Shown: in pieces, positions 1-6,547 of the stretch
Layout of the letters: every line of letters starts with the position of its first letter
Position numbering within the stretch: the stretch's first letter is position 1
Source: an uncultured Erysipelotrichaceae bacterium
GTDB taxonomy: Bacteria > Bacillota_I > Bacilli_A > Erysipelotrichales > Erysipelotrichaceae
Reading direction: 5' to 3'
Assembly (NCBI GenBank): GCA_946621045.1
Contig: CAMOOA010000022.1
Coordinates: 1-12,969 of the forward strand
DNA: 12,969 nucleotides
Translations under genes and position numbers: made by a program
Notes under the pieces: generated by a model
Told to the model about the DNA's origin: nothing
What the model saw: only the letters and a program-made list of their open reading frames with translations
Databases searched by the model: none

Positions 1-135
1 CAGCTGATGCGGGCTGCCGTACCGGCCATGCAGGAAGTCGCAGAGACGATTCTCAGAAATCACCGGAGTGAGGAAGTGGAAGGCGAACTGATGCCGTTTG
101 GAAAGATCATCCGGATGATCGATGAACTGGAGTGA
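1..135 (+). CDS. aepX: C-terminal end of probable phosphoenolpyruvate mutase (partial)
   Basis: Frame 1 is open from the window edge to a TGA at 133-135, giving the last 44 residues of a protein whose start lies upstream. The tail reads as a helix with LMRAAVPAMQEVAETIL, then MPFGKIIRMIDELE. It resembles the end of PEP mutases of the isocitrate lyase superfamily, which finish with a similar AAYPAM helix followed by a MPIKEII-type segment. PEP mutase converts phosphoenolpyruvate to phosphonopyruvate, the C-P bond-forming step of nearly all known phosphonate biosynthesis. The two genes immediately downstream, a phosphonate-type cytidylyltransferase and phosphonopyruvate decarboxylase, are the expected partners and are the strongest support. 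The catalytic residues lie outside the window and cannot be checked. Confidence 0.72.
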   Translation, partial: QLMRAAVPAMQEVAETILRNHRSEEVEGELMPFGKIIRMIDELE

Positions 136-137
136 GG
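134..137 (+). promoter_or_regulatory. Ribosome binding site for the cytidylyltransferase gene
   Basis: GAGG sits 8 nt before the ATG at 146 and overlaps the stop of the upstream gene. It favours a start at 146 over the in-frame ATG at 122, which lies inside the upstream gene and would add only MNWSEEKN. This is also the tight spacing expected of translationally coupled genes. Confidence 0.6.
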
Positions 138-145
138 AAAAGAAC

Positions 146-580
146 ATGAGTGAAAAGAGAAAAACGGTGTATGTGCCGATGGCTGCGGATATTGTGCATC
201 CGGGTCATGTGAATATTCTGAAGACCGCCGCATCCTACGGGGATGTCATTGTCGGTCTGTTTACCGATGAGGCGATTGCCTCCTACAAGCGGGTTCCGTA
301 CATGAAGTACGAACAGCGCAAGGCGGTCATTGAAAACATGAAGGGGGTTGTGCAGGTCATCCCGCAGATCACCAAGGATTATGAACCGAACCTGCGGAAA
401 CTGAAGCCCGACTACATGGTGCACGGCACCGACTGGCGGAAAGGCCCGCTGGCGGAGGTGCGTCAGAAGGCCATCGATACAATGGCAGAGTGGGGCGGCG
501 AAGTCATTGAGCCGGAATACACTCAGGGTGTAAGCTCCACCCAGATCATTCATCAGATCGAAGAGCGCGGAGAAAAATAA
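146..580 (+). CDS. Stand-alone cytidylyltransferase, probably phosphonate-activating (PntC-like)
   Basis: This 144-residue protein is a minimal nucleotidyltransferase-fold domain. The HxGH motif is HPGH at residues 18-21 and the C-terminal nucleotide-binding signature is SSTQ at 130-133. The segments EAIASYKRVPYMKYEQRKAVIENMKGV and NLRKLKPDYMVHGTDWR closely match the cytidylyltransferase domain that is fused to PEP mutase in many bacteria. Such domains transfer CMP from CTP to a phosphonate such as 2-aminoethylphosphonate or 2-hydroxyethylphosphonate, activating it for attachment to a glycan or lipid. The gene lies 10 nt after the PEP mutase stop and overlaps the decarboxylase start by one base (TAATG), so the three are probably cotranscribed and coupled. 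The activity class is well supported; which phosphonate it uses cannot be read from sequence. A glycerol-3-phosphate cytidylyltransferase role is less likely given the neighbours. Confidence 0.85.
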   Translation: MSEKRKTVYVPMAADIVHPGHVNILKTAASYGDVIVGLFTDEAIASYKRVPYMKYEQRKAVIENMKGVVQVIPQITKDYEPNLRKLKPDYMVHGTDWRKGPLAEVRQKAIDTMAEWGGEVIEPEYTQGVSSTQIIHQIEERGEK

Positions 581-1710
581 TGAAAGTTGAATCTTTTGTC
601 TCGATCCTCGGCGCGGATTTCTTTACCGGGGTTCCCGACTCCCAGCTCAAGCCGCTGTGCAATTATCTGTATCACACCTGGGGAATCGACAATGACCACC
701 ACATCATTGCGGCGAATGAAGGAAACTGCGCCGCACTGGCCGCCGGCTATCATCTGGCAACGGGAAAGGTGCCTGCGGTATACATGCAGAACAGCGGAGA
801 GGGGAATATCATCAATCCTCTGGCCTCGCTGCTCAATGAGAAAGTCTATGCGATCCCGATGATCTTCATCATCGGATGGCGGGGCGAACCCGGCATCCAT
901 GATGAACCCCAGCATATCTATCAGGGCGAGGTCACCGTATCCCTGATGGATGTCATGGGCGTCAAATCATTCATTGTATCGAAGGACACCACGGAAGAAG
1001 AACTGACCGAAGTCATGAAGACCTTCCGGGGACTGCTTTCCGAAGGACATGATGTCGCATTCATTATCCGCAAGGGCGCGCTCTCCTATGAGGAGAAGGT
1101 CGTCTATGCCAATGACTATGCGATGAAGCGGGAAGAGATCATCTCCCATATCGCCGCAGTTTCGGGCGGCGACCCGGTCATTTCCACCACCGGCAAGGCA
1201 AGCCGGGAACTGTTTGAGATCCGGGAAGCGAATCATGAGACCCACGGGACAGACTTTCTGACCGTGGGCTCGATGGGACATGCCTCCTCGATCGCGCTTG
1301 GGGTTGCCTTACAGAAACCGGCGCAGAAGATCTGGTGTATCGACGGCGACGGGGCGGCGCTCATGCATATGGGCGCGATGGCAGTCATCGGCAGCCGCCA
1401 GCCGGACAATCTGGTTCATATCGTCATAAACAACGAAGCGCATGAAACGGTCGGGGGAATGCCTACCGCCGCGCACTCCGCTTCGCTTGCGGCAGTTGCG
1501 TCTGCCTGCGGTTATCCGTATGCGGTCTGCGTATCCGACTTTGACGTCCTGGATGCGGAACTCAAAGCCGCAAAGACCCGCGGCGCGCTGACCTTTATCG
1601 AAGTGAAGTCTTCCATCGGCGCAAGGGATGATCTTGGCCGGCCGACCACCACAGCGCTGGAAAACAAGATCAACTTCATGGAGTATCTGAAGAGCCTTGA
1701 TGAAAAATAA
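580..1710 (+). CDS. aepY: Phosphonopyruvate decarboxylase
   Basis: This 376-residue protein is a thiamine diphosphate enzyme that decarboxylates phosphonopyruvate to phosphonoacetaldehyde, the irreversible step that pulls the unfavourable PEP mutase reaction forward. Its length fits the family. The N-terminal Pyr domain carries FFTGVPDSQLKPL near residue 15, the probable cofactor-activating glutamate at E47 in IAANEGNCAALAAGYHLATG, and the conserved GWRGEPGIHDEPQH stretch near 105-118. The C-terminal PP domain has the thiamine-binding motif GDG at 256-258, ending in NN about 27 residues later, then EAHETVGGMPT. It begins with a TAATG overlap on the cytidylyltransferase stop. No transaminase or aldehyde reductase follows, so the fate of phosphonoacetaldehyde must be decided by genes outside the window. 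Sulfopyruvate decarboxylase is the main alternative within the family, but the neighbours favour the phosphonate assignment. Confidence 0.93.
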   Translation: MKVESFVSILGADFFTGVPDSQLKPLCNYLYHTWGIDNDHHIIAANEGNCAALAAGYHLATGKVPAVYMQNSGEGNIINPLASLLNEKVYAIPMIFIIGWRGEPGIHDEPQHIYQGEVTVSLMDVMGVKSFIVSKDTTEEELTEVMKTFRGLLSEGHDVAFIIRKGALSYEEKVVYANDYAMKREEIISHIAAVSGGDPVISTTGKASRELFEIREANHETHGTDFLTVGSMGHASSIALGVALQKPAQKIWCIDGDGAALMHMGAMAVIGSRQPDNLVHIVINNEAHETVGGMPTAAHSASLAAVASACGYPYAVCVSDFDVLDAELKAAKTRGALTFIEVKSSIGARDDLGRPTTTALENKINFMEYLKSLDEK

Positions 1711-1755
1711 GCGTCATCACGGCTGACCCGGTTCATTACATTTCCATGCATCATG

Positions 1756-1789
1756 AAAGGGTGCCTCAACGGGTGCTCTTTTCTTTCTG
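1756..1789 (+). terminator. Probable rho-independent terminator of the phosphonate operon
   Basis: An 11-bp stem can form between 1756-1766 and 1771-1781 around a CAAC loop. It runs AAAGGGTGCCT against GGGTGCTCTTT, with four G-U wobbles. A pyrimidine-rich tract (TCTTTCT-like) follows. It lies 45 nt after the decarboxylase stop, where a terminator is expected. The wobbles make it weaker than the terminator after the Wzy-like gene. Confidence 0.5.
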
Positions 1790-1828
1790 CGCAGGCACGG
1801 TGCAGCCTTACAGACCTCCCGGTTTTCT

Positions 1829-1858
1829 TGGACATAATGATCGGAAATGGAATATCAT
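1829..1858 (+). promoter_or_regulatory. Candidate sigma-A-type promoter for the YfhO-like gene
   Basis: TGGACA at 1829-1834 (5 of 6 to the -35 consensus) and TATCAT at 1853-1858 (5 of 6 to the -10 consensus) are separated by 18 nt. They lie between the presumed terminator and the next gene and would leave a leader of about 75 nt. A match of this quality can arise by chance. Confidence 0.35.
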
Positions 1859-1941
1859 GGATGGATGAAAGGTACGTTAACGCATGCACTGCGGAGTGGA
1901 TATGTATTCCGGCACGGCATGCCTGACGATCGCATATATCT

Positions 1942-4413
1942 ATGAAAAACCGCAGATTCAAACTGTATTGTCTGACGGCAGTCCTGACGCTATGCGCACT
2001 GCTGGTCATGTTTTATATCTCCGGTGTCTGGCCGTTTGGGGACAGGATGTTTCTCTGGGCGGACGGAGACCAGTATTTTGCGATTGAACATTATCTCGGG
2101 ACAGTGACCGGAACGAACAATCTGCTGTATTCCTGGAGTATGGTGCTCGGCGGAAATATTTTCCCGCAGTTTGCGTACTATTCTTTCAGCCCGTTCAATC
2201 TTCTTTATATCCCGCTCCATGATCATATGATCCCTGCGGTGCATCTTGTCGCATGCCTGAAGATCATATGTGCGTCGCTGGCATTCTGTTTCTGCCTGGA
2301 GGAACTTTATCCGGAAGAGGGGACATGCATGAAATCCCTGGCGTCGGTATGTTACGGACTGATGGGATACATGATTTACTTCGGATGGAATACCTCCTGG
2401 ATGGACGGGGTGATCCTGTTGCCAGTGATGTATACGGGGATCCGCCGGCTGATACATTCCAAAGGCAGCGGTCTTTATACCGCATCGCTTTCGCTTGCGC
2501 TGATCGCCAATTTTTACATCGGCTATATGCTGTGTATCTGTTCGGTGATTCTTTATATTTCTGAACTGGTCCTTTCGAAAGACGGGTTTCGTGCACGTCT
2601 CAAGGCAACGTTTGTGCAGTATGCGTGTGCTTCCGTGCTGAGTGCGGGCATCGCCATGGCGGTGCTGCTTCCAAGCTTTCTCGGCCTGCCGTCGGGACGG
2701 GCGGTGAATCTTTTCGAATGTATCCGGGACCTGCGTCCTCTGATCACTCTTCCGACGGTCCTTTCCGGACTGTTTACCGGCCAGGTCAATACGCTGTCCG
2801 ATAATGCGCCGCTGATCTATATGGGAGCGGTTCCGCTGTTTCTGGCAGCTGTCTTCTTTGTCTGCGGCAGGGTGCCGCGCAGGGAAAAACTGGTATACGG
2901 AGGACTGCTCTTCATTCTGCTGATCAGTTTTCAGAATCCGCTTCTGAATATTGTCTGGCACGGCATGAGCAGGAATGCATGGTTCAACTACCGGTATTCC
3001 TTCTTTGCGGGCTTTGTCATCCTGCGAATCGCCTGTGAAGGATACCGTCATGCGGTGAAGGGGGATGTGACCGTCCGGGAGTATGCGTATGCCGGAGCAA
3101 TCCCTGTGCTGACCGCAGCGTTTGTCATGGCATTTGCGAAGGATCATGTGCGTCCTGCCGCAGTCGGTGCGGATCTTATTGTGATTGTCATGAATGCGGT
3201 GATTTTCTGCGGCGGGCGTTCGAACCGGAAACCGTTCGCCGCTGTTCCTGCGGCTTCGATCCTGCTTTGTCCGGTGTTCAACGGAGTCTGTTATCTGAAC
3301 AATGAGGGACTGTTTTCCGCACGTACACAGGAAGAGAGCTTCAGGGAAATGCGGGAGGCGTCGGATTCAATCAATGACCCGTCCTTTTACCGGATGGACA
3401 AGAGTTTTTTATACACCAGATGTGATGCGCTGCTGTTTGACTACCGGGGAGTGACGAATTACGCCTCCACCGAAAATATGGAGAATCTGGCCTTTGCCAA
3501 ACGGCTCGGCCTGAATTACGGCTGGCTTTCCGGAAAATATACCGAAGACATGCCGGAGGCGTCCGAATCCCTGCTGGGCATCCGGTATATTCTTTCCGAT
3601 GCGATGCATCCGAGAGATTATGAAGTGATCGGCGGTACGGGCGCAATCCGCTGTTATCGGAATCCGCATGCTCTGCCGGTGCTGTTTCCGGCGGATACAC
3701 TGCTTGCAGGTCCGGAGGATACGAATGATTTTGAACTGCAGAATGCACTCTGGAAAAGCATCGATGCGAATGCGGAAGATGTATTTCATGCCAACCGCAT
3801 CGAAACGAAGAGTGACGGGGATACCGTCACCGTCAATGTGACCGTAACGTATCCGGGTTCGGTATATATCGGGATTCCCTGGGGCTCCTATACCTCCGTC
3901 AGAACAGAAGGAACCGCTTCGGACAGGGATCTGGATTATACAAGCGACCGTGCCGTTTACTATGCCGGAGAGTTTGAAGAAGGCGATACCTTCCGTCTGG
4001 TGCTGATTCCCGGAGAGGACCGGTATGATCCGGACAATCTTTCCTGCTTTACGGAAGACAAAGGTGCGGTCGCAGAAAATGCCGCAAAGATCCATGCGCG
4101 CGGGATAACGATCACAGAACGGTCTTCGTCTTTCCTGGAAGTGACATATGAGGGAACAGAGCCGTTTATCGCCACGACTATACCGTATGACCGGGGATGG
4201 CATGTATATGACAACGGGAAGAACGTCCGAACAGTTGAAAACTGGGGGAACTTTCTGGCGTTTGAACTGCATGACGCTGAGGAACACCATATCGAGCTGA
4301 AGTATGTACCGCCCGGATTAACGGCAGGGGCGGTGTGCAGCGGTGTATCGCTGATTCTGTTTGTTTTGTCTGAGGTGATGTACCGCAGGAACCGGCGCAC
4401 TGACAGGGCATAA
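1942..4413 (+). CDS. YfhO-family polytopic membrane protein, probable GT-C glycosyltransferase
   Basis: This 823-residue protein has an N-terminal membrane segment at about 10-30, then the acidic motif WADGDQYF at 39-46 and SMVLGGNIFPQFAYYSFSPFNLL at 66-88. These are the hallmarks of the bacterial YfhO family. About a dozen hydrophobic segments fill residues 1-450. A large, mostly soluble and presumably extracytoplasmic region spans about 460-790. A last membrane segment near 795-815 ends in a short basic tail. Family members in Bacillus, Listeria and Staphylococcus transfer sugars from undecaprenyl-phosphate to teichoic acids on the outer face, after a CsbB-type enzyme loads the lipid. No CsbB-like partner is visible here, so the acceptor could instead be the locus glycan. 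The ATG at 1942 lacks a clear Shine-Dalgarno sequence. An in-frame stop at 1924 blocks any longer start, and shortening would cut the first membrane segment. Confidence 0.85.
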   Translation: MKNRRFKLYCLTAVLTLCALLVMFYISGVWPFGDRMFLWADGDQYFAIEHYLGTVTGTNNLLYSWSMVLGGNIFPQFAYYSFSPFNLLYIPLHDHMIPAVHLVACLKIICASLAFCFCLEELYPEEGTCMKSLASVCYGLMGYMIYFGWNTSWMDGVILLPVMYTGIRRLIHSKGSGLYTASLSLALIANFYIGYMLCICSVILYISELVLSKDGFRARLKATFVQYACASVLSAGIAMAVLLPSFLGLPSGRAVNLFECIRDLRPLITLPTVLSGLFTGQVNTLSDNAPLIYMGAVPLFLAAVFFVCGRVPRREKLVYGGLLFILLISFQNPLLNIVWHGMSRNAWFNYRYSFFAGFVILRIACEGYRHAVKGDVTVREYAYAGAIPVLTAAFVMAFAKDHVRPAAVGADLIVIVMNAVIFCGGRSNRKPFAAVPAASILLCPVFNGVCYLNNEGLFSARTQEESFREMREASDSINDPSFYRMDKSFLYTRCDALLFDYRGVTNYASTENMENLAFAKRLGLNYGWLSGKYTEDMPEASESLLGIRYILSDAMHPRDYEVIGGTGAIRCYRNPHALPVLFPADTLLAGPEDTNDFELQNALWKSIDANAEDVFHANRIETKSDGDTVTVNVTVTYPGSVYIGIPWGSYTSVRTEGTASDRDLDYTSDRAVYYAGEFEEGDTFRLVLIPGEDRYDPDNLSCFTEDKGAVAENAAKIHARGITITERSSSFLEVTYEGTEPFIATTIPYDRGWHVYDNGKNVRTVENWGNFLAFELHDAEEHHIELKYVPPGLTAGAVCSGVSLILFVLSEVMYRRNRRTDRA

Positions 4414-4490
4414 AGCGGCTTCCTGTTTCTGCGTTTGCATATCCCGTTCTATCTTTTTAAACACAGGTTATGGTAAAACTGTAGATGTGG

Positions 4491-4518
4491 CGGTCCCGTC
4501 CGATAAGCAGCGGGACCG
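4491..4518 (+). promoter_or_regulatory. Perfect inverted repeat in the leader of the Wzy-like gene
   Basis: CGGTCCCG at 4491-4498 and CGGGACCG at 4511-4518 form a perfect 8-bp stem around a 12-nt loop. The hairpin lies 77 nt after the YfhO-like stop and 33 nt before the preferred Wzy-like ATG. It is not followed by a proper U-tract (TGTGTTTT comes about 8 nt later), so it is more likely an attenuator, an operator or an RNA-processing element than a standard terminator. The structure is certain; the function is not. Confidence 0.5.
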
Positions 4519-4551
4519 GTCTCATATGTGTTTTACGGAAACAGAAACGAA

Positions 4552-5826
4552 ATGCTGGAATTCATACGCGATCGGAGACATTATATTGCGGCGGCGGTGA
4601 TTGGCTGTCTTGTACGGGGGATGGTCTATCACTTTTTCCCCGTGATCAATCCGATCCTTACCGGCATGCTTGTCATCTGGCCGCTGTTTCTGATCATCGA
4701 TGATCTTGTCTGTCATCGTTTCAAAACGGACCGCATTCAGGTCCTTCTGCTTGGATTCCTTGCGGCGGCCTTCGTATCCACGGTGCTGAATCTGGAATCG
4801 ATCCGGGCATGGAAGTTTGGAAGTCCGGCAGACTCCTTCCTGTCGCTGATGCAGGGGCTGAGTCTTGTGCTGTTCTTCTATGGCTGTACGCGCTTTTCTG
4901 CGGAAGAAGAATCCGGACCGTTTCTGAAGCGTCTGTTTCTTGCGGTCTGGGGTTATATCGTACTGCTTGCGCTTGGCTCTGCCGTGCTGTTTGCGCTGTA
5001 TCGGGCGGGCATCGATCTGCCCGGCGGATTCGGCGGAGCGGATCAGATCTTCACCTACGGACATATGGGGGAGGAGACCCGGTTCTGCGGACTCTTCGGC
5101 TATTCCACCGACGGCGGCAATCTCTGCGCGCTTGCGGCGGCGCTGGCATTCTTCCTTGCGGAACAGAAAAAGATTCCGGCATGGCTTGCGGGCATCAGTG
5201 CTGTCCTGCTTGTATATGTGATCGTACTGCTGGATGTGCGCACGTCCATCGTTGCGCTGCTGTTCTGTCTTCTGCTTGCCGGATGGCGGTTCCTGCAGAA
5301 AAAGACCGGAACCGGAAAGTCGCTGCTCATATGCGCAGCGGCAGTTGTTCTGCTTGTCATCGCTGCCGTGATCCTGAAACGGGATGCCATCATGGAATAC
5401 TGGATCCTCTATCAGGAAAATCCGCGGAAGACGATCATCTTCCTTACCACCGGCCGGAGTGAATACTGGGAACTGGCATTCCGCGGCTTCCTTACAAAAC
5501 CGCTGCTTGGATACGGCTGGCTGAACAATACCTATATCGGGTTCTATTTCGACAATCACAACCTGTTCTTCAATATTCTGCTTTGGACCGGCGCAATCGG
5601 AACAGTCCTGTTTGTCAGCGCGTCTGTACTCCTGTTTCTTCGTCTATGCAAAGCGGACAGCACCGGGCGGTTCGGTCTGGTTCTGATCATCGGGGCGGTC
5701 TTTGTGCAGGCCATGCTGGACCGGGCAATCATGGGCACTGCCAATGCGTCTCCGGAGACGATGAGCTTCTGGCTGGCATGCGGCGCACTCCTGAACGGAC
5801 GCAGGAAGCCGGATTCCGGAAAATAA
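4552..5826 (+). CDS. O-antigen polymerase/ligase family membrane protein (Wzy/WaaL-like)
   Basis: This 424-residue protein is almost entirely hydrophobic, with about ten to twelve membrane segments. Its C-terminal half follows the Wzy/WaaL pattern. DVRTS at 228-232 sits in a membrane-entry segment. An extracytoplasmic loop follows with TTGRSEYW at 299-306 and LLGYGW at 318-323. DNHN at 334-337 then precedes LLWTGAIG. Enzymes of this family polymerise undecaprenyl-linked repeat units or ligate the finished chain on the outer face of the membrane. The genes for a flippase and several glycosyltransferases are close by, which favours the polymerase role. The start is uncertain: a GTG at 4528 would add eight residues, and neither start has a strong ribosome site. 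I prefer ATG 4552, with GGAA 11 nt upstream. It ends 20 nt before a strong terminator. Confidence 0.85.
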   Translation: MLEFIRDRRHYIAAAVIGCLVRGMVYHFFPVINPILTGMLVIWPLFLIIDDLVCHRFKTDRIQVLLLGFLAAAFVSTVLNLESIRAWKFGSPADSFLSLMQGLSLVLFFYGCTRFSAEEESGPFLKRLFLAVWGYIVLLALGSAVLFALYRAGIDLPGGFGGADQIFTYGHMGEETRFCGLFGYSTDGGNLCALAAALAFFLAEQKKIPAWLAGISAVLLVYVIVLLDVRTSIVALLFCLLLAGWRFLQKKTGTGKSLLICAAAVVLLVIAAVILKRDAIMEYWILYQENPRKTIIFLTTGRSEYWELAFRGFLTKPLLGYGWLNNTYIGFYFDNHNLFFNILLWTGAIGTVLFVSASVLLFLRLCKADSTGRFGLVLIIGAVFVQAMLDRAIMGTANASPETMSFWLACGALLNGRRKPDSGK

Positions 5827-5846
5827 AGGTAACGATATTCCGGTTC

Positions 5847-5873
5847 CCCGCAGGAAAGAACCTGCGGGTTTTT
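5847..5873 (+). terminator. Rho-independent terminator after the Wzy-like gene
   Basis: CCCGCAGG at 5847-5854 and CCTGCGGG at 5861-5868 form a perfect 8-bp GC-rich stem with a 6-nt purine loop, followed directly by TTTTT. It lies 20 nt after the Wzy-like stop. Read from the other strand it has no U-tract, so it acts for the plus strand only. Confidence 0.93.
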
Positions 5874-5890
5874 ATGTGCGGAAGAGAAAT

Positions 5891-5924
5891 AAAAAAACGG
5901 TCTGACGCATGCGGTCATACCGTT
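5891..5924 (-). terminator. Rho-independent terminator of the minus-strand flippase operon
   Basis: Read on the minus strand, AACGGT and TGAC pair with GTCA and ACCGTT around a 7-nt loop, with one internal A-G mismatch. Seven T residues follow (the A run at 5891-5897 on the plus strand). It lies 45 nt past the lipoprotein stop and 17 nt from the converging Wzy terminator. Confidence 0.85.
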
Positions 5925-5968
5925 GAGTGAATCGGTTCTGCGTGCCTTCTTTGACGGCGGCTGCCCGG

Positions 5969-6547
5969 TTATTCCGGAAGCACTTCCTCCAGCATACCGT
6001 ACGTTTCCCTTACGCTTTCCACCGAAAGCTGTGCGCGGTCCTTTTCGCCGTACTCAAAGCCGAGATACTTGCCCGCAGTGTGGTAGTTGAAGGGTTCGGA
6101 ATCGGTTTTCTGTTCTTCCGGATTACTGCTGAGCGCTTCTTCGAGCGCTTTCTGCGCCTCTTCCGGTGTTCCGCGGTCGGAATAGGTCAGAAATCTTGTG
6201 ATATTCCCGTTTTCGTCATAATAGAAGATCAATCTTGCGGACTTGCTTTTATACACCAGTTTCTCATCATCGGACGTCAGGGATTCCACCCATTCCTCGG
6301 TTATTTCCGGAGTCTCTGTTTCCGGTTCGGAAGACGGCTCGGGTGAAGGTTCTTCCGCCGGCTCGGGGGAAGCGGAGGCTTCCGGCTGTTCTGAGGGCAT
6401 CACGTCCGCTTCGGCGGACGGAGTGATATCCGGTGTTTCTGCGGGCGCAGCGGAAGTTGTGCCGCAGGCTGTGAGCGTCAGGGCAAGGAGTGCCGCAAGT
6501 ACGGTGTTTGCTGTTTTCATTCTGCTGTTCTTTCTGATGGTATGCAT
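5969..6547 (-). CDS. Small lipoprotein with Pro/Glu/Ser-rich linker, function unknown
   Basis: This 192-residue protein has a lipoprotein signal: basic residues, a hydrophobic stretch and a lipobox LTAC with the lipidated cysteine at C28. It is therefore expected to be anchored on the outer face of the membrane. Residues about 30-85 are a low-complexity linker rich in Pro, Glu, Ser and Thr, with near-repeats of the SPEP type. This probably spans the cell wall. Residues about 86-192 form an acidic domain with a strand-like stretch (ARLIFYYDENGNITRFLTY) followed by a helix (TPEEAQKALEEALSS). I do not recognise this domain. The ATG at 6547 overlaps the stop of the upstream glycosyltransferase by one base (TAATG), which suggests coupling. 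The internal ATG at 6520 would give a more typical signal peptide and is a real alternative. Its place as last gene of a flippase operon suggests a surface role linked to the glycan, but that is inference. Confidence 0.8.
   Translation of the reverse strand: MHTIRKNSRMKTANTVLAALLALTLTACGTTSAAPAETPDITPSAEADVMPSEQPEASASPEPAEEPSPEPSSEPETETPEITEEWVESLTSDDEKLVYKSKSARLIFYYDENGNITRFLTYSDRGTPEEAQKALEEALSSNPEEQKTDSEPFNYHTAGKYLGFEYGEKDRAQLSVESVRETYGMLEEVLPE

Noticed and set aside
1884..2087. Small plus-strand frame before the YfhO-like gene
   Set aside because: Overlaps the first membrane segment of the YfhO-like protein in another frame and has no ribosome site or recognisable sequence.
1990..3147. 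Minus-strand open frame of 385 codons opposite the YfhO-like gene
   Set aside because: Rich in His, Arg and Gln as expected of the complement of a membrane-protein gene, with no motif; the plus-strand protein matches a known family.
4435..4479. Possible promoter before the Wzy-like gene (TTGCAT, or an extended -10 TGGTAAAAC)
   Set aside because: No pair of boxes with acceptable spacing and matches was found; the gene may be transcribed from the YfhO-like promoter.
4522..5559. Minus-strand open frame of 345 codons opposite the Wzy-like gene
   Set aside because: Composition (Lys, Gln, His and Arg rich) is that of an antisense shadow; the plus strand has clear Wzy/WaaL motifs.
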